Assembly (NCBI RefSeq): GCF_019160155.1
Contig: NZ_JAFNIH010000055.1
Location: 44,836-108,835, forward strand
Direction: 5' to 3'
Origin: Pinisolibacter aquiterrae
Lineage (GTDB): Bacteria; Pseudomonadota; Alphaproteobacteria; Rhizobiales; Ancalomicrobiaceae
Length of the DNA stretch: 64,000 nt
Of this stretch, positions 28,410 to 37,612 are shown piece after piece; position 1 is the stretch's first letter, and each line of letters opens with the position of its first letter. A program made the translations under genes and the position numbers. Under the pieces are notes generated by a model, which did not search any database, was not told the origin of the DNA, and saw nothing but the letters and a program-made list of their open reading frames with translations.

Positions 28410-30416
28410 ATGACCACGATGCTCATCGAGATCCCGCTCGCTCGGCTGGTGTCGAGTGCCGCCAACGTGCGCAAGACCGGCCGCGACGCGCGGATCGACG
28501 AACTCGCCGCCTCGATCGCGGCGCACGGGCTCTTGCAGAACCTCACGGTGCGGCCGGTCGGCGGCGACGAGGAGGGGGCGAGCCGTTTCGAAGTGGTGGC
28601 GGGCGGTCGCCGTCTCGCCGCGTTGAAGCTCTTGGTGAAGGAAAAGCGTTTGCCGAAGTCCTTCGCGGTGCCGTGCAAGGTGGTGGCCGTGGAGGACGGC
28701 GAGGAGGTCAGTCTCGCCGAGAACATCACCCAGGCACCGATGCACCCGGCCGACCAGTACGAGGCCTTCGCCCGGCTCGTCGAGGCGGGAAGGGGCGTCG
28801 AGGCGATCGCCGCCCGCTTCGGCGTGAGTGCGACCGTGGTGCGCCAACGGATGAAGCTCGGTGCGGTGTCACGGAAGCTGATGGCGCTCTATCGCGAGGG
28901 TGAGGTCTCACTCGATCAGTTGATGGCCTTCGCGGTCACCGACGATCACGCCGCGCAGGAACGGGTGTGGGCGGAGCTCGGTTGGAACAAGAGCAAGGAC
29001 GCCATCCGTCGCGCCCTGACGACGGCGCATGTTCCGGCTGGGGATCGGCGCGTGCGGCTCGTTGGCGTCGAGGCCTATGAGGCGGCGGGAGGCGTCGTGG
29101 TGCGCGATCTCTTCGACGAGACGAGCGGCGGTTGGCTCGCCGATGTGGCGCCGCTCGATAGGCTCGTTCGCACACGGCTCGACGAGGAGGGCGCGCGCGT
29201 TCGGGCCGAGGGTTGGAAGTGGGTCGAGGTCGATCCGGAATATCCGCATGCCCTCGCCGCCGGACTGCTTCGGCTCTACCCCCGGACGCTCGAGGCGAGC
29301 GAAGAGACGGCGACGCGGATCGCCGAACTCGAGGTCGAGAAGGCCCGGTTCGCCGAGATCGCGGACGGCGAACTCTCCGACGAAGCGGAAGCGGCATGGC
29401 AGCGGATCGAGGACGAGATCACGGCGTTGCAGCCGCAGCCGGAGTTCGCTGCGGAAGATCGGTCGATCGCCGGGGCGTTCGTCTCGCTCGGGTGGGATGG
29501 TGCGGTGCGGATCGAGCGTGGCTTCGTGCGTGCGGAGGACGAGCCGGTGATCGTCACCGCCGAGGCGGAGGAAGAAGGGGAGGGTGCTCCCGGCACGGCT
29601 CACGAGAGCGAATCCGCCGGCGCGAGCAACGGTGAGAACGAAGAGCCGGACGATGCCTCGGCGCTGGCGATGCTCTCCGACAAGCTCACGGCCGAACTTT
29701 CGGCGCATCGCACGCTCGCCCTTCGCGATGCGCTCACCGAGGCCCCGCGTATCGCCCTGCGCGCCGTCGTCCATGCACTCGCTGCGCGGACCTTCTTCCG
29801 TTACGTCTCGGGCACCGCGCTCGAGATCGAGCCGAAGACGGTGGGGCTCGTGGGTCACGCTCCGAGCATCGGCGATACCCCGACCGAACGGCGGATCGCC
29901 GCACGGCATGGCGCCTGGGCTTCGCGCCTGCCTACCGATGTCAACGATCTCTGGTCCTTCGTCATGGGTCTCGACGAGACGGCGGTGCTCGATCTCCTCG
30001 CCCATTGCGCCGGGCTCACCGTCAACGCGTTGCGCCTGCCGTGGGATCGCCGTCCGAGCGCGCTCACCCATGCCGATGGTCTGGCGGAAGCGCTCGGTCT
30101 CGACATGACGCGCTTCTGGGAGGCGACCGCCGAGAGCTACTTCTCGCGCGTCACCAAAGGGCGGATCGTCGAGGCGGTCGAGGAAGGTGCCGGCCGCGCG
30201 GCAGCCGAACGGATCATCGGCCTCAAGAAGACGGAGATGGCTGCGGAAGCGGAACGCCTGTTGCGTCCGATCGGTTGGTTGCCGCCGATGCTGCGGACCA
30301 AGGGGCATCCGGTCGTCACGCCGGTCGAGGTGGAGGTGAACAGCCCCGCCGACGCAGCGACCGATGCTTTCGTCTCCGAGGAGCGCGCCGAGGATCTGAC
30401 GATCGCCGCCGAGTGA
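28410..30416 (+). CDS. ParB-like nuclease-domain protein of the conjugative element
   Basis: 668 aa with a GAGGAGA site before the ATG. The N-terminal ParB/Spo0J domain (ARLVSSAANVRKTGRDARID, VVAGGRRLAALKLLVKEKRL, SLAENITQAPMHPADQYEAF) is followed by an HTH (VEAIAARFGVSATVVRQRMK). A long C-terminal part includes an acidic low-complexity stretch near residues 385-425 and a conserved helical end. This large ParB-like protein is a standard marker of rhizobial conjugative islands, usually beside DUF736, as here. Its molecular role is not established. Confidence 0.9.
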   Translation: MTTMLIEIPLARLVSSAANVRKTGRDARIDELAASIAAHGLLQNLTVRPVGGDEEGASRFEVVAGGRRLAALKLLVKEKRLPKSFAVPCKVVAVEDGEEVSLAENITQAPMHPADQYEAFARLVEAGRGVEAIAARFGVSATVVRQRMKLGAVSRKLMALYREGEVSLDQLMAFAVTDDHAAQERVWAELGWNKSKDAIRRALTTAHVPAGDRRVRLVGVEAYEAAGGVVVRDLFDETSGGWLADVAPLDRLVRTRLDEEGARVRAEGWKWVEVDPEYPHALAAGLLRLYPRTLEASEETATRIAELEVEKARFAEIADGELSDEAEAAWQRIEDEITALQPQPEFAAEDRSIAGAFVSLGWDGAVRIERGFVRAEDEPVIVTAEAEEEGEGAPGTAHESESAGASNGENEEPDDASALAMLSDKLTAELSAHRTLALRDALTEAPRIALRAVVHALAARTFFRYVSGTALEIEPKTVGLVGHAPSIGDTPTERRIAARHGAWASRLPTDVNDLWSFVMGLDETAVLDLLAHCAGLTVNALRLPWDRRPSALTHADGLAEALGLDMTRFWEATAESYFSRVTKGRIVEAVEEGAGRAAAERIIGLKKTEMAAEAERLLRPIGWLPPMLRTKGHPVVTPVEVEVNSPADAATDAFVSEERAEDLTIAAE

Positions 30417-30435
30417 TCGCCGTTGAACAGCGTGT

Positions 30436-30466
30436 GCCGGTCGATCCGCAAGGGTCGACCGGCTTT
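30436..30466 (+). terminator. Terminator after the ParB-like gene
   Basis: The stem GCCGGTCGA/TCGACCGGC extends through TCC/GGG to a GCAA tetraloop and is followed by TTTCG. It lies 20 bp after the stop. The strong stem and stable tetraloop support it; the U-tract is short. Confidence 0.7.
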
Positions 30467-30832
30467 CGTGCGTGTGGAGCGTGGCGGTGAAGACGGGGAG
30501 GTCTTCGGCAACGCCTCAGTCGGAGGCGGCGAACGCAGGAGTGTGCCTCGTCGTCGCTCTATGCCGGCCGGAGGGTGCCTCGATGTGCAAGGAGCGCTGA
30601 CTCTGACGATCCTTCTGCCTCGTTTCATCGTTTCTGTCGATCGTCGAATTGTCTGTCTTCTGCTGTGATCGGTCCCGGCCCACGGCGTCCTCTCGTCTTT
30701 CGTGTCTGGCCGAGGTACGGCCGGTTCCCGGCCTCTCGCATGTTCCGCAACGGCGATCGCCGACTTCTCTTCCCCTGCCGGTCGGGCGAGCTCGACGCGG
30801 CATTCCTCGCGACGCAAGACAAGTCGTCGTCC

Positions 30833-30897
30833 GCCGTCCTCCGCTGACGCTTCGGCCCGGAGGGTGCGGTCCGCTCGGCCCCGGCCTTCCCGTCGCC
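30833..30897 (+). promoter_or_regulatory. Shared leader element, copy 1 (before DUF736)
   Basis: It starts GCCGTCCTCCGCTGACGC and ends CGTCGCC, about 48 bp before the DUF736 start. It aligns over about 65 bp with 33918-33986 before ardC, with near identity in the first 25 bp. A common promoter or regulator site for early transfer genes is likely. Confidence 0.5.
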
Positions 30898-30944
30898 ATC
30901 GAGGCCGCGATGGGCGCGGCCGAGACCAGACGAGGAACACGACA

Positions 30945-31253
30945 ATGGCGACCATCGGCACCTTCACGAAGTCCGGCGCGGAATACACCGGCGCGGTCAA
31001 GACGCTCACCCTCAACGTCAAGGCCCGGTTCACCCCGGCCGAGAGCGACAGCGACAAGGCCCCCGACTACCGCATCTTCGCCGGCCAGACCGAATTCGGC
31101 GCGGCCTGGAAGAAGACCTCCCGCGACAACCGCGACTACCTCTCCGTCAAGCTCGACGACCCGAGCTTTCCCGCCCCGATCTACGCCTCGCTGGTCGAGG
31201 TCGAAGGCACTGACGGCTTCTCCCTCATCTGGTCCCGCCGCAACGGCGACTGA
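30945..31253 (+). CDS. DUF736 family protein
   Basis: 102 aa. The sequence [20 protein letters not shown], the segment [20 protein letters not shown] and the end [20 protein letters not shown] define DUF736, a small protein found almost only in conjugative plasmids and islands of alpha- and betaproteobacteria. Its function is unknown; abundance near the ParB-like gene suggests a DNA-maintenance or entry role. The first Met with family sequence was chosen as start. Confidence 0.93.
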   Translation: MATIGTFTKSGAEYTGAVKTLTLNVKARFTPAESDSDKAPDYRIFAGQTEFGAAWKKTSRDNRDYLSVKLDDPSFPAPIYASLVEVEGTDGFSLIWSRRNGD

Positions 31254-31315
31254 GGCGATCGGCGCCCCGCCACCCGGCGGGGCGCTCTCCTCCTCCAACC
31301 AACGGAGACGACCTC

Positions 31316-31660
31316 ATGACCCTCATTCCCCAGACCCTCCGCGACCGGCTTCTCGCCAATGGGGCGAAGTCCCGCGACACCGGCGCCTTCGATCCCCGAC
31401 CGGTGGCGAAGCTCTTCACCCCCGACGCCGGAGCGACCTGGCTCCTCAGCGAACTCGACCCCGACGATCCCGACCTCGCCTTCGGGCTCTGCGACCTCGG
31501 TCTAGGCTGCCCCGAACTCGGCCATGTCCGATTGTCGGAACTCGCCGCCGTCCGAGGGCGGCTCGGGCTCCCGGTCGAACGAGATCTGCACTTCCGCGCC
31601 GACAAATCGCTCGGTACCTACGCCGACGAGGCGCGGCGGAAGGGGCGGATCACCGCCTGA
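31316..31660 (+). CDS. DUF2958 family protein
   Basis: 114 aa. Features such as TLRDRLLANGAKSRDTGAFD, then PVAKLFTPDAGATWLLSELD and FGLCDLGLGCPELGHVRLSE define DUF2958, a small conserved protein of conjugative islands with unknown function. It lies 62 bp after DUF736 and before a hairpin, so the two are probably co-transcribed. Confidence 0.92.
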   Translation: MTLIPQTLRDRLLANGAKSRDTGAFDPRPVAKLFTPDAGATWLLSELDPDDPDLAFGLCDLGLGCPELGHVRLSELAAVRGRLGLPVERDLHFRADKSLGTYADEARRKGRITA

Positions 31661-31665
31661 TCCAC

Positions 31666-31693
31666 GATCCCCCGGCCGAAGGGTCGGGGGATC
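31666..31693 (+). terminator. Hairpin after DUF2958
   Basis: The arms GATCCCCC and GGGGGATC with a partly paired 12-base loop follow the DUF2958 stop by 6 bp. It lacks a U-tract; a plausible terminator that isolates the parDE cassette. Confidence 0.5.
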
Positions 31694-31699
31694 TGCCTT

Positions 31700-31712
31700 G
31701 ATAACTGTTATC
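31700..31712. promoter_or_regulatory. Inverted repeat in the parDE promoter
   Basis: GATAAC-T-GTTATC overlaps a TTGATA sequence that could be a -35 box, 37 bp before parD. ParD antitoxins repress their own operon through such repeats, so this is the probable operator. Confidence 0.55.
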
Positions 31713-31748
31713 GACGGTGCGATCCTGATGCGGATGGAGGGTCGGATC

Positions 31749-32009
31749 ATGGCGCACAGTGTCGAACTCGGTAACCTCGAGGCGGTGGTGAACCGTCTCG
31801 TCGAGAGTGGCCGCTACAACTCCAAGAGCGAAGTGCTGCGGGAGGGCGTGCGTCTGCTCGACGAACGCGAGACACGTTTGGCCGTTCTCGACGCGGCACT
31901 CGCGCGAGGTCTCGCCGATGCCGATGCCGGTCGTGTCCTCGCCGCCGAAGACGTCTTTGCCGAACTGAAGCACCGTTACGGTGCATCGTCGGATGACCCT
32001 CGCCCATGA
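31749..32009 (+). CDS. parD: ParD-like antitoxin
   Basis: 86 aa. A ribbon-helix-helix domain (VELGNLEAVVNRLVESGRYN, SKSEVLREGVRLLDERET) is followed by an acidic C-terminal tail (ADAGRVLAAEDVFAELKHRY), typical of the type II antitoxin ParD. The start at 31749 has GGAGGG 7 bases upstream. It overlaps parE by 4 bases (ATGA). It neutralises ParE and represses the operon. Confidence 0.9.
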   Translation: MAHSVELGNLEAVVNRLVESGRYNSKSEVLREGVRLLDERETRLAVLDAALARGLADADAGRVLAAEDVFAELKHRYGASSDDPRP

Positions 32010-32305
32010 AGTTGGTCTTCACCGAAGAAGCGCGACGGGATCTGATCCGGATCGGCGATTGGATTGCGCAGGACAGCCCGACGCGTGCCCTCTCATTCGT
32101 CGGAGAGTTGCAGGCTCACTGCCTCACTCTGGTCGATCAACCATCGGCACATCGTCTCGTTCCTCGTTGGGAGGCGAGGGGCGTCCGCCGTGCCGTTCAC
32201 GGACGCTATCTGATCTTCTATCGGGTCGAGGCGGAAGCACTCGTGGTGCTCCACGTGCTGTCCGGGGCGATGGACTACGAAGCGATTCTGTTCCCCGGTG
32301 GATGA
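32006..32305 (+). CDS. parE: ParE-like toxin
   Basis: 99 aa. MKLVFTEEARRDLIRIGDWI, the segment HRLVPRWEARGVRRAVHGRY and LIFYRVEAEALVVLHVLSGA define the RelE/ParE fold. ParE toxins inhibit DNA gyrase. In a conjugative element the pair stabilises inheritance. The pair and the next MFS gene sit between conserved backbone genes DUF2958 and ardC, so they are cargo. Confidence 0.9.
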   Translation: MKLVFTEEARRDLIRIGDWIAQDSPTRALSFVGELQAHCLTLVDQPSAHRLVPRWEARGVRRAVHGRYLIFYRVEAEALVVLHVLSGAMDYEAILFPGG

Positions 32306-32322
32306 TCCGGGTTGATCCGGCT

Positions 32323-33537
32323 TCAGAGCCTCGATCCGTCGATCGTCGCCCTCGGCACGACACTCCACAGACCGCCGAGCGTCACCACGGCGAAGCCGGC
32401 ACCGGCGAGGAAAGTGGCGGTCGGGCCGATCGCCTGCCACAGCGCGCCGGCGATCAGGCTGGCGACGAAGAGGGTGACACCGGTCACCAGATTGAAGAGA
32501 CCGAAGGCGGTGCCGCGAAGAGCCGGTGGCGCGGTGTCGGCGATCAGGGTGGCGAAGAGCCCCTGGGTGAAGCCCATGTGCAGTCCCCATAGAACCGCGC
32601 CGATCCACAGGCCGACGGCCGAACCGGTGAGCCCGAGCACGAGGTCGGCGCCGACGAGGAGCACGAGGCCGGTGGCCAGAATGATCCGCCGATCGAAACG
32701 GTCGGCGAGCACCCCGACCGGGTAGGCGGAGAGCGCATAGGCGACGTTCATCACCACCATGATCAGCGGCACCAGCAACAGGCTCAGGCCGATCGATTGG
32801 GCGCGCAGTATCAGAAAGGCGTCGGAGAAGCGGGCGAGCGTGAAGACCGTGGCAAGGCCGGTGACCCACCAGAAGGTGGAGGGGAGGGTGGCCATCTCGG
32901 CGAAGCGCAGTGGTGGGCGGCCCTCGGCGTCCTTCAACGGTTCAGGATCACGCACCGCAAAGACGATCAGCGCGAAGGACAGGAACCCCGGGATCACCGC
33001 CACCCAGAAGACCAGGCGGATGTCGCCGCCGCTCGCCGCCATCAGGGTGATGGCGAGGAAGGGGCCGAGGAAGGCACCGATCGTGTCGAGGGTCTGGCGC
33101 AGCCCGAAGCTGGCGCCGCGCAGCTCGGGCGGGCTGAGGTCGGCGACGAGCGCATCGCGCGGGGCCCCCCGAATGCCCTTGCCGATGCGATCGACGAAAC
33201 GGGCGGCGACGATCCAGCCGAGCGAGCCGGCGAGCGGGAACACCGGTTTGGTGAAGGCCGCCATGCCGTAGCCGATGGCGGCGAGGAGCTTGCGTTTGCC
33301 GAGCCGGTCGGAGATCGCGCCGGAGAACACCTTGGTGATCGACGCCGTCGCTTCGGCGATGCCTTCGATCAGACCCACGGCCAATGTCGAGGCGCCCAGT
33401 CCGGTGACCAGCCAGATCGGCAACAGTGCATGGATCATCTCCGAGGAGACGTCCATCAGCAGCGAGACGAAGCCGAGCGCCCAGATCCCGGCCGGGATGC
33501 GGCGATGGGTCGAACGGTGCGGGGTCTTCTGGTCCAT
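32323..33537 (-). CDS. MFS transporter
   Basis: 404 aa with twelve hydrophobic segments and the MFS loop motif SDRLGKRKLLAAIGYGMAAF after helix 2; a second similar loop ADRFDRRIILATGLVLLVGA precedes helix 8. It begins near residue 15 with IWALGFVSLLMDVSSEMIHA, common in MFS proteins of the MdfA/NreB-like group. The substrate is not predictable; such genes in islands often give drug or metal tolerance. It is transcribed against parDE. Confidence 0.88.
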   Translation of the reverse strand: MDQKTPHRSTHRRIPAGIWALGFVSLLMDVSSEMIHALLPIWLVTGLGASTLAVGLIEGIAEATASITKVFSGAISDRLGKRKLLAAIGYGMAAFTKPVFPLAGSLGWIVAARFVDRIGKGIRGAPRDALVADLSPPELRGASFGLRQTLDTIGAFLGPFLAITLMAASGGDIRLVFWVAVIPGFLSFALIVFAVRDPEPLKDAEGRPPLRFAEMATLPSTFWWVTGLATVFTLARFSDAFLILRAQSIGLSLLLVPLIMVVMNVAYALSAYPVGVLADRFDRRIILATGLVLLVGADLVLGLTGSAVGLWIGAVLWGLHMGFTQGLFATLIADTAPPALRGTAFGLFNLVTGVTLFVASLIAGALWQAIGPTATFLAGAGFAVVTLGGLWSVVPRATIDGSRL

Positions 33538-34031
33538 CGCCCGATCCTTCTCGATGCGCGGAGCGTCGGCACCGAACGACGGATTCGAACAGCTTCACGA
33601 TCTCCTTCATGCCACCTGAGACGCAGCCGCGGAAGCGTTTCGGCAAAGGCGGGCATTCGTCGGTCCGGCCACCACGTGACGTGGAGCCCGAGGCTGCCGG
33701 CTCGGCACCGATCCCGACGACGGCAGGTGAGCCGTACCGGGCCTGACGTGTCTTCCCCCCGGAAATGCGTCCGTTGAGATGCACGTTCGCGCGGGAGAGC
33801 GCCAAGCGGGCAGATCGGTGCCTCCGGGCCAGCGCTCTCTCTCCCGGTGTCCGCTCGGGAAGGCCTCGTCTGATGGGCGGCGATCCTGGCCGAGGCGGGG
33901 ACGGGTGCAACGGCGTTGCCGTCCTCCACTGGCGTTTCGGCCCTTCGGGTGCGCCCGTCCCCCGACGCCCCGGCCTCTCGGTCGCCGTGACGAAGCCACT
34001 CCCGGCGGTCACGACGAAGGAGATCCCGATC
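33538..34031. other. Divergent region between the MFS gene and ardC
   Basis: About 490 bp with the MFS promoter on the minus strand and the ardC leader on the plus strand, including the shared 65-bp leader element at 33918-33986. No gene was seen. Confidence 0.5.
33918..33986 (+). promoter_or_regulatory. Shared leader element, copy 2 (before ardC)
   Basis: It starts GCCGTCCTCCACTGGCGT and ends GGTCGCC, 45 bp before the ardC start. It aligns with 30833-30897 before DUF736. Both lie at a similar distance from the start codon, which argues for a regulatory role. Confidence 0.5.
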
Positions 34032-34952
34032 ATGGCACCGAAGACCAACGCCTCCGCCCGCTCCGACATCCACGCCCGCGTCACCGATCGCATTCTCGCC
34101 GACCTCGAGAGCGGGGTCCCGACCTGGATCAGGCCCTGGTCGGCGGGCAACACCCAAGGCCGCATCGTTCGGCCGCTGCGCCACAACGGTCAGCCTTACT
34201 CCGGCATCAACGTCCTGCTCTTGTGGTCCGAAGCGGTCGCGTGTGGTTTTTCCTCGCCGACCTGGATGACCTTCCGACAGGCGCGCGAACTCGGTGGTCA
34301 CGTCAGGAAGGGCGAGACCGGCTCCACCGTCGTCTATGCCGATCGCATCCGCCGCACCGAGACCGACGATCGCGGCGACGAAGTCGAGCGCGAGATCCCC
34401 TTCCTCAAGGCCTACACCGTCTTCTGCGTCGACCAGATCGATGGGCTGCCCGATCGGTTTCACGCGCCGGCCACCGACCCTCTCGATCCGATCACCCGTG
34501 ATGCCCGTGCCGATGCCTTCTTCACCGCCATCGGCGCAGACATTCGTCACGGCGGTGCCCAGGCCTATTACGCGGTCGGCTCCGACCACGTGCAGATGCC
34601 GCTCTTCGAGAGCTTCCGTGATCCCGTCTCCTACTATGCGACCCTCGGACACGAATGTGTCCACTGGACCCGGCATCCCTCCCGCCTCGACCGTGACTTC
34701 GGCCGCACCCGCTTCGGCGACGCGGGTTACGCCCGTGAGGAACTGGTCGCCGAACTCGGGGCGGCTTTTCTTGCCGCAGACCTCGGGCTCACCCCCGAAC
34801 CGCGTTCCGACCACGCCGCCTACATCGCGTCCTGGATCAAAGTCCTGAAAGACGACAAGCGCTTCGTCTTCACCGCCGCATCGCATGCCAGCCGGGCGGT
34901 CGACTTCCTGCATGGCCATCAGCCGAAGCTCGCCGAGGAGCGGACCGCATGA
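34032..34952 (+). CDS. ardC: ArdC-like antirestriction protein
   Basis: 306 aa. The N-terminal ssDNA-binding domain (RVTDRILADLESGVPTWIRP, PYSGINVLLLWSEA, WMTFRQARELGGHVRKGETG) is joined to a C-terminal zincin-like metallopeptidase domain with His207, Glu208 and His211 (GHECVHWTRH). ArdC proteins bind incoming single-stranded DNA and protect it from host restriction after conjugation. The start has GGAGATC upstream and matches the family N-terminus. It is preceded by the shared leader element. Confidence 0.93.
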   Translation: MAPKTNASARSDIHARVTDRILADLESGVPTWIRPWSAGNTQGRIVRPLRHNGQPYSGINVLLLWSEAVACGFSSPTWMTFRQARELGGHVRKGETGSTVVYADRIRRTETDDRGDEVEREIPFLKAYTVFCVDQIDGLPDRFHAPATDPLDPITRDARADAFFTAIGADIRHGGAQAYYAVGSDHVQMPLFESFRDPVSYYATLGHECVHWTRHPSRLDRDFGRTRFGDAGYAREELVAELGAAFLAADLGLTPEPRSDHAAYIASWIKVLKDDKRFVFTAASHASRAVDFLHGHQPKLAEERTA

Positions 34953-35181
34953 TGCGGCCCGTATTCCCGCGAAGTCGCCTTTCCGGCTTGTCGCCGATCC
35001 TGAAAGACGGATCGACGGCAAGCCGGTTTCTCGATGGAGTCGTCGCGACTTCGGGGCGACTGCGTTCGGATTCGGCGATCGAGGTATCGCAACTTTCCGG
35101 CTTCACGTCGCCGAGTGCTCTTCCGAAGATCTACAGGCAGGGCGGGTATTTCTCACGCACCACTCGAAACGGGAGTGTGCC

Positions 35182-35977
35182 ATGCTGGACATCGACTGGC
35201 GTTCGCCAGAGGCCTACGCGCATGCCCGCGACATTCCCCCTGCCGGCTTCGCATGGGAGTATCTGCGCCGCGATCGAGACTATCAGTGGGATTTCGTCCG
35301 GATCAACGCCGATGTGGCGCGCCCGAGAGACGATGTCCTCGACGCCTTCTCTCGGCGTTGGGGGCTTCGATTTCCCCGTAGATCCGAGAGTTCCGGCCGA
35401 TGAAGCCTCGCTGTTCTGGATGCCGGACCTTCAGCCGGAGGCGATCCTGATCCAGCCTACGCCGCCCGGCGAAGCGGGAGGTGTTAGGCCGCTCCAACTG
35501 TCGAATCTACCGGGTGTCGATCTGCGAAACGCCGGTGACGACTGGCATGCGGTCTGGCGTCACGGTGGGAACGATCACCAATTCTGGCTGAAGGCACTGC
35601 CACCGCGAGTCTGTGCCGGATATGTCGTGGTGCTGCCGCTCGATGCCTTGTTCGAACTGCGGGCTCACGCGGCGCGCCGATTCTGGAGGGCTCTCGCCGG
35701 ACTGCCACCGGGCGGATCGTTACGGCCTCTGCCCGAGACGACACGGCAGCGGCACATTCTGATGCTGCGGGCGTTGGACGCTCGGTTGACGGGGGCGAGT
35801 TATCGCACCATTGCCGAAGCGATGTTCGCGTTTCGCAGCCGGACCAAGCGGGATTGGGAAATCGATCCGCTGAAGAACCGCACGCGCCGTCTCGTCGCCG
35901 ATGCCTTGCGCCTGATGCGCGGCGGATATCTCCATCTGCTCTGCCATCCGGTGAAACGACGCCGTGGTCCCGGATAG
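35182..35977 (+). pseudogene. DUF6499/DUF2285 regulator gene with a frameshift
   Basis: The N-terminal part MLDIDWRSPEAYAHARDIPP continues to RRWGLRFP in one frame, and the rest (VDPRVPADEASLFWMPDLQP to the DUF2285 HTH LTGASYRTIAEAMFAFRSRT) is in the next. The break is at the TTTCCCC run 35371-35377: removing one T restores a single frame of about 264 aa. The DUF2285 domain (RovC-like) binds DNA. It may be a true pseudogene, a sequencing error in a homopolymer, or programmed slippage. The ATG has GGGAG upstream. Confidence 0.75.
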
Positions 35978-36047
35978 AAAACGACGGCGTTCGACCTTTC
36001 GTTGCTCGGCTCGGGTCGCCTCGATGAGACGCGTGGGCGCCGGGCAA

Positions 36048-36467
36048 TCAACCCGCGCGACGCCCCCGTGGTCGACCGAGCCCGATCGCCTTTGCCATGG
36101 TCGACCGGGCTTCGGAGTAGTTGGCTGCCACCATCGGGTAGTCCGCCGGTAGCCCCCACTTCTCGCGATAGGCTTCCGCGCTCAGGCCGTGCGCGGTGCG
36201 CAGGTGGCGCTTCAGCGATTTGAACCTCTTGCCGTCTTCGAGACAGACGATGAAGTCCGGGGTGACCGACTTCCGCAATTGCACCGCCGGTGCCACGATC
36301 TCGGGTGTCGGCTGCAGAGCCGGACCGGAGACGGCCCTCCCGAGAGCTGCGTGGACCTCGGCGATCAGATCGGCCAGCCGCGATGCCGGCAGGGTGTTGT
36401 GTGCGACGTAGGCCGAGACGATGCCGACGGTCAGATCGATGAACAGGTCGTTGGGGAGGTCGGTCAT
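36048..36467 (-). CDS. mucR: MucR/Ros family transcriptional regulator
   Basis: 139 aa. The start MTDLPNDLFIDLTVGIVSAY is typical, and the C-terminal half carries the Ros-type zinc finger (VCLEDGKRFKSLKRHLRTAH) with Cys, Asp and His ligands, followed by LSAEAYREKWGLPADYPMVA. MucR proteins are H-NS-like alphaproteobacterial regulators that often silence transferred AT-rich DNA. Here it may regulate the element. It lies opposite to its neighbours. Confidence 0.93.
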   Translation of the reverse strand: MTDLPNDLFIDLTVGIVSAYVAHNTLPASRLADLIAEVHAALGRAVSGPALQPTPEIVAPAVQLRKSVTPDFIVCLEDGKRFKSLKRHLRTAHGLSAEAYREKWGLPADYPMVAANYSEARSTMAKAIGLGRPRGRRAG

Positions 36468-36528
36468 GTTTCGCCGGCTCTCATGGTTTCGAGGGCAGTC
36501 TATCAAATTTCCCCAAGGCGGACCTCGG

Positions 36529-36765
36529 TCACTGAGACGCGGAGACCCCACGCTCGGTCCTGGCGATGACTTCCTTCAAGGCCCTCACGACGAAGGCATC
36601 GAATTCCCTTTCGCGAAGGGGATTGTCACCGTTGTCGTCGGTCTCACTGAATTGGACGTTCACGATGACCGTCCGTCCTTCGACCACGCCGACATAGCGA
36701 TTGTGACAGAACGGTTGGTCCGAGAACCGAAAGGCGTCCAGTTCGTTGCTTCCGGAATGCGGCAT
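36529..36765 (-). CDS. Small conserved-looking hypothetical protein
   Basis: 78 aa. It reads MPHSGSNELDAFRFSDQPFC, then NRYVGVVEGRTVIVNVQFSE, and ends in an acidic-basic helix. An AGGAA sequence lies 9 bases before the ATG. Composition and codon pattern look coding, but I do not recognise a family. It sits just upstream of mucR on the same strand (61 bp), so they may be co-transcribed. Confidence 0.45.
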   Translation of the reverse strand: MPHSGSNELDAFRFSDQPFCHNRYVGVVEGRTVIVNVQFSETDDNGDNPLREREFDAFVVRALKEVIARTERGVSASQ

Positions 36766-37341
36766 CGGTCGGTTTCCTGCATCGAAGGGGATGGGACGAG
36801 CGCAGCGGCTTCGGCTCGGATCTCGAGATTCGGGGGGGCATGGAGTCCATCGCGTGCCCCGAAGGGGGCGCTTGCCACTCCGTGACCACGTTCGACGGAA
36901 ACCGGTGCGGCTCCAAAATGATTGCCGGGACCGTCTTCCGCCCGAGCCCCGTGTGTCGCTCCCGCGACACCCTTGGTTCTCGCAGAAAGATGGCAATCTC
37001 GCGGAGCGTGTGAGGTCTGCGCGCAATCGCACCGATGCGGAGAAACCGCAGCGCCGATCGTTTCGTCGAGGACACCGCCGCCGCCGTTCGTCGCACCGGG
37101 GTTCGACGGGTCGGTCGATCATGGTGGCGTGCTTTCTCATCGTACATCGACGCGGCGCGCGGAGTCGGACCTTCGGGCGTACCGGGGAGAGAGCCGCCGC
37201 CGGATCCACATGCCGTTTCGTAGGGAGTGCCGGAATCGCAGGGGGCGATATCCGGCATGCCGGTCCCCTCCTGTTCTCCGCCACGGTTCGCCAGGACGCG
37301 CGGTCGCCCTCGACTGCGCGAATGGCGAACCGGAGGTCTCC
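36766..37341. other. Non-coding region upstream of the HTH-repA operon
   Basis: About 575 bp. Frames exist on both strands but none shows protein-family character. It should hold the promoter of the replication operon and possibly part of an origin; no repeats were seen by eye. Confidence 0.4.
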
Positions 37342-37611
37342 ATGCCCGATCCGATGGCGGGTCTGCCGCCACGTTTCCTGCGCACGCCCGAAGCGGCGCG
37401 TTTCCTCGGCATCTCGATCCGCACCCTCGAGAAGCACCGCACCTATGGTACCGGCCCGATGTACCGGAAGATCGGCGGGCGTGTCGTCTATGCCGTCGAG
37501 GATCTGCAGGCCTGGACGGCGATCGGCGCGCGCAGGTCGACCTCCGACGACACGCCTCGGCGCGTCTTCCCGGCGCGACCGTTGACGCCGGCCGAACGGG
37601 GAGCCCGCTGA
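37342..37611 (+). CDS. Helix-turn-helix (AlpA/MerR-like) regulator upstream of repA
   Basis: 89 aa. LPPRFLRTPEAARFLGISIR followed by TLEKHRTYGTGPMYRKIGGR is a winged-helix HTH found upstream of RepA in rhizobial conjugative islands. The ATG has GGAGG six bases upstream. Its stop is one base from the repA start, so both are one transcript; it probably controls replication genes. Confidence 0.85.
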   Translation: MPDPMAGLPPRFLRTPEAARFLGISIRTLEKHRTYGTGPMYRKIGGRVVYAVEDLQAWTAIGARRSTSDDTPRRVFPARPLTPAERGAR

Positions 37612-37612
37612 A

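Larger units (their letters stand above)
30417..30944. other. Leader region upstream of DUF736
   Basis: About 530 bp with the terminator of the ParB-like gene at its left end and, at 30833-30897, a 65-bp element shared with the leader of ardC. No gene was seen. Confidence 0.5.
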
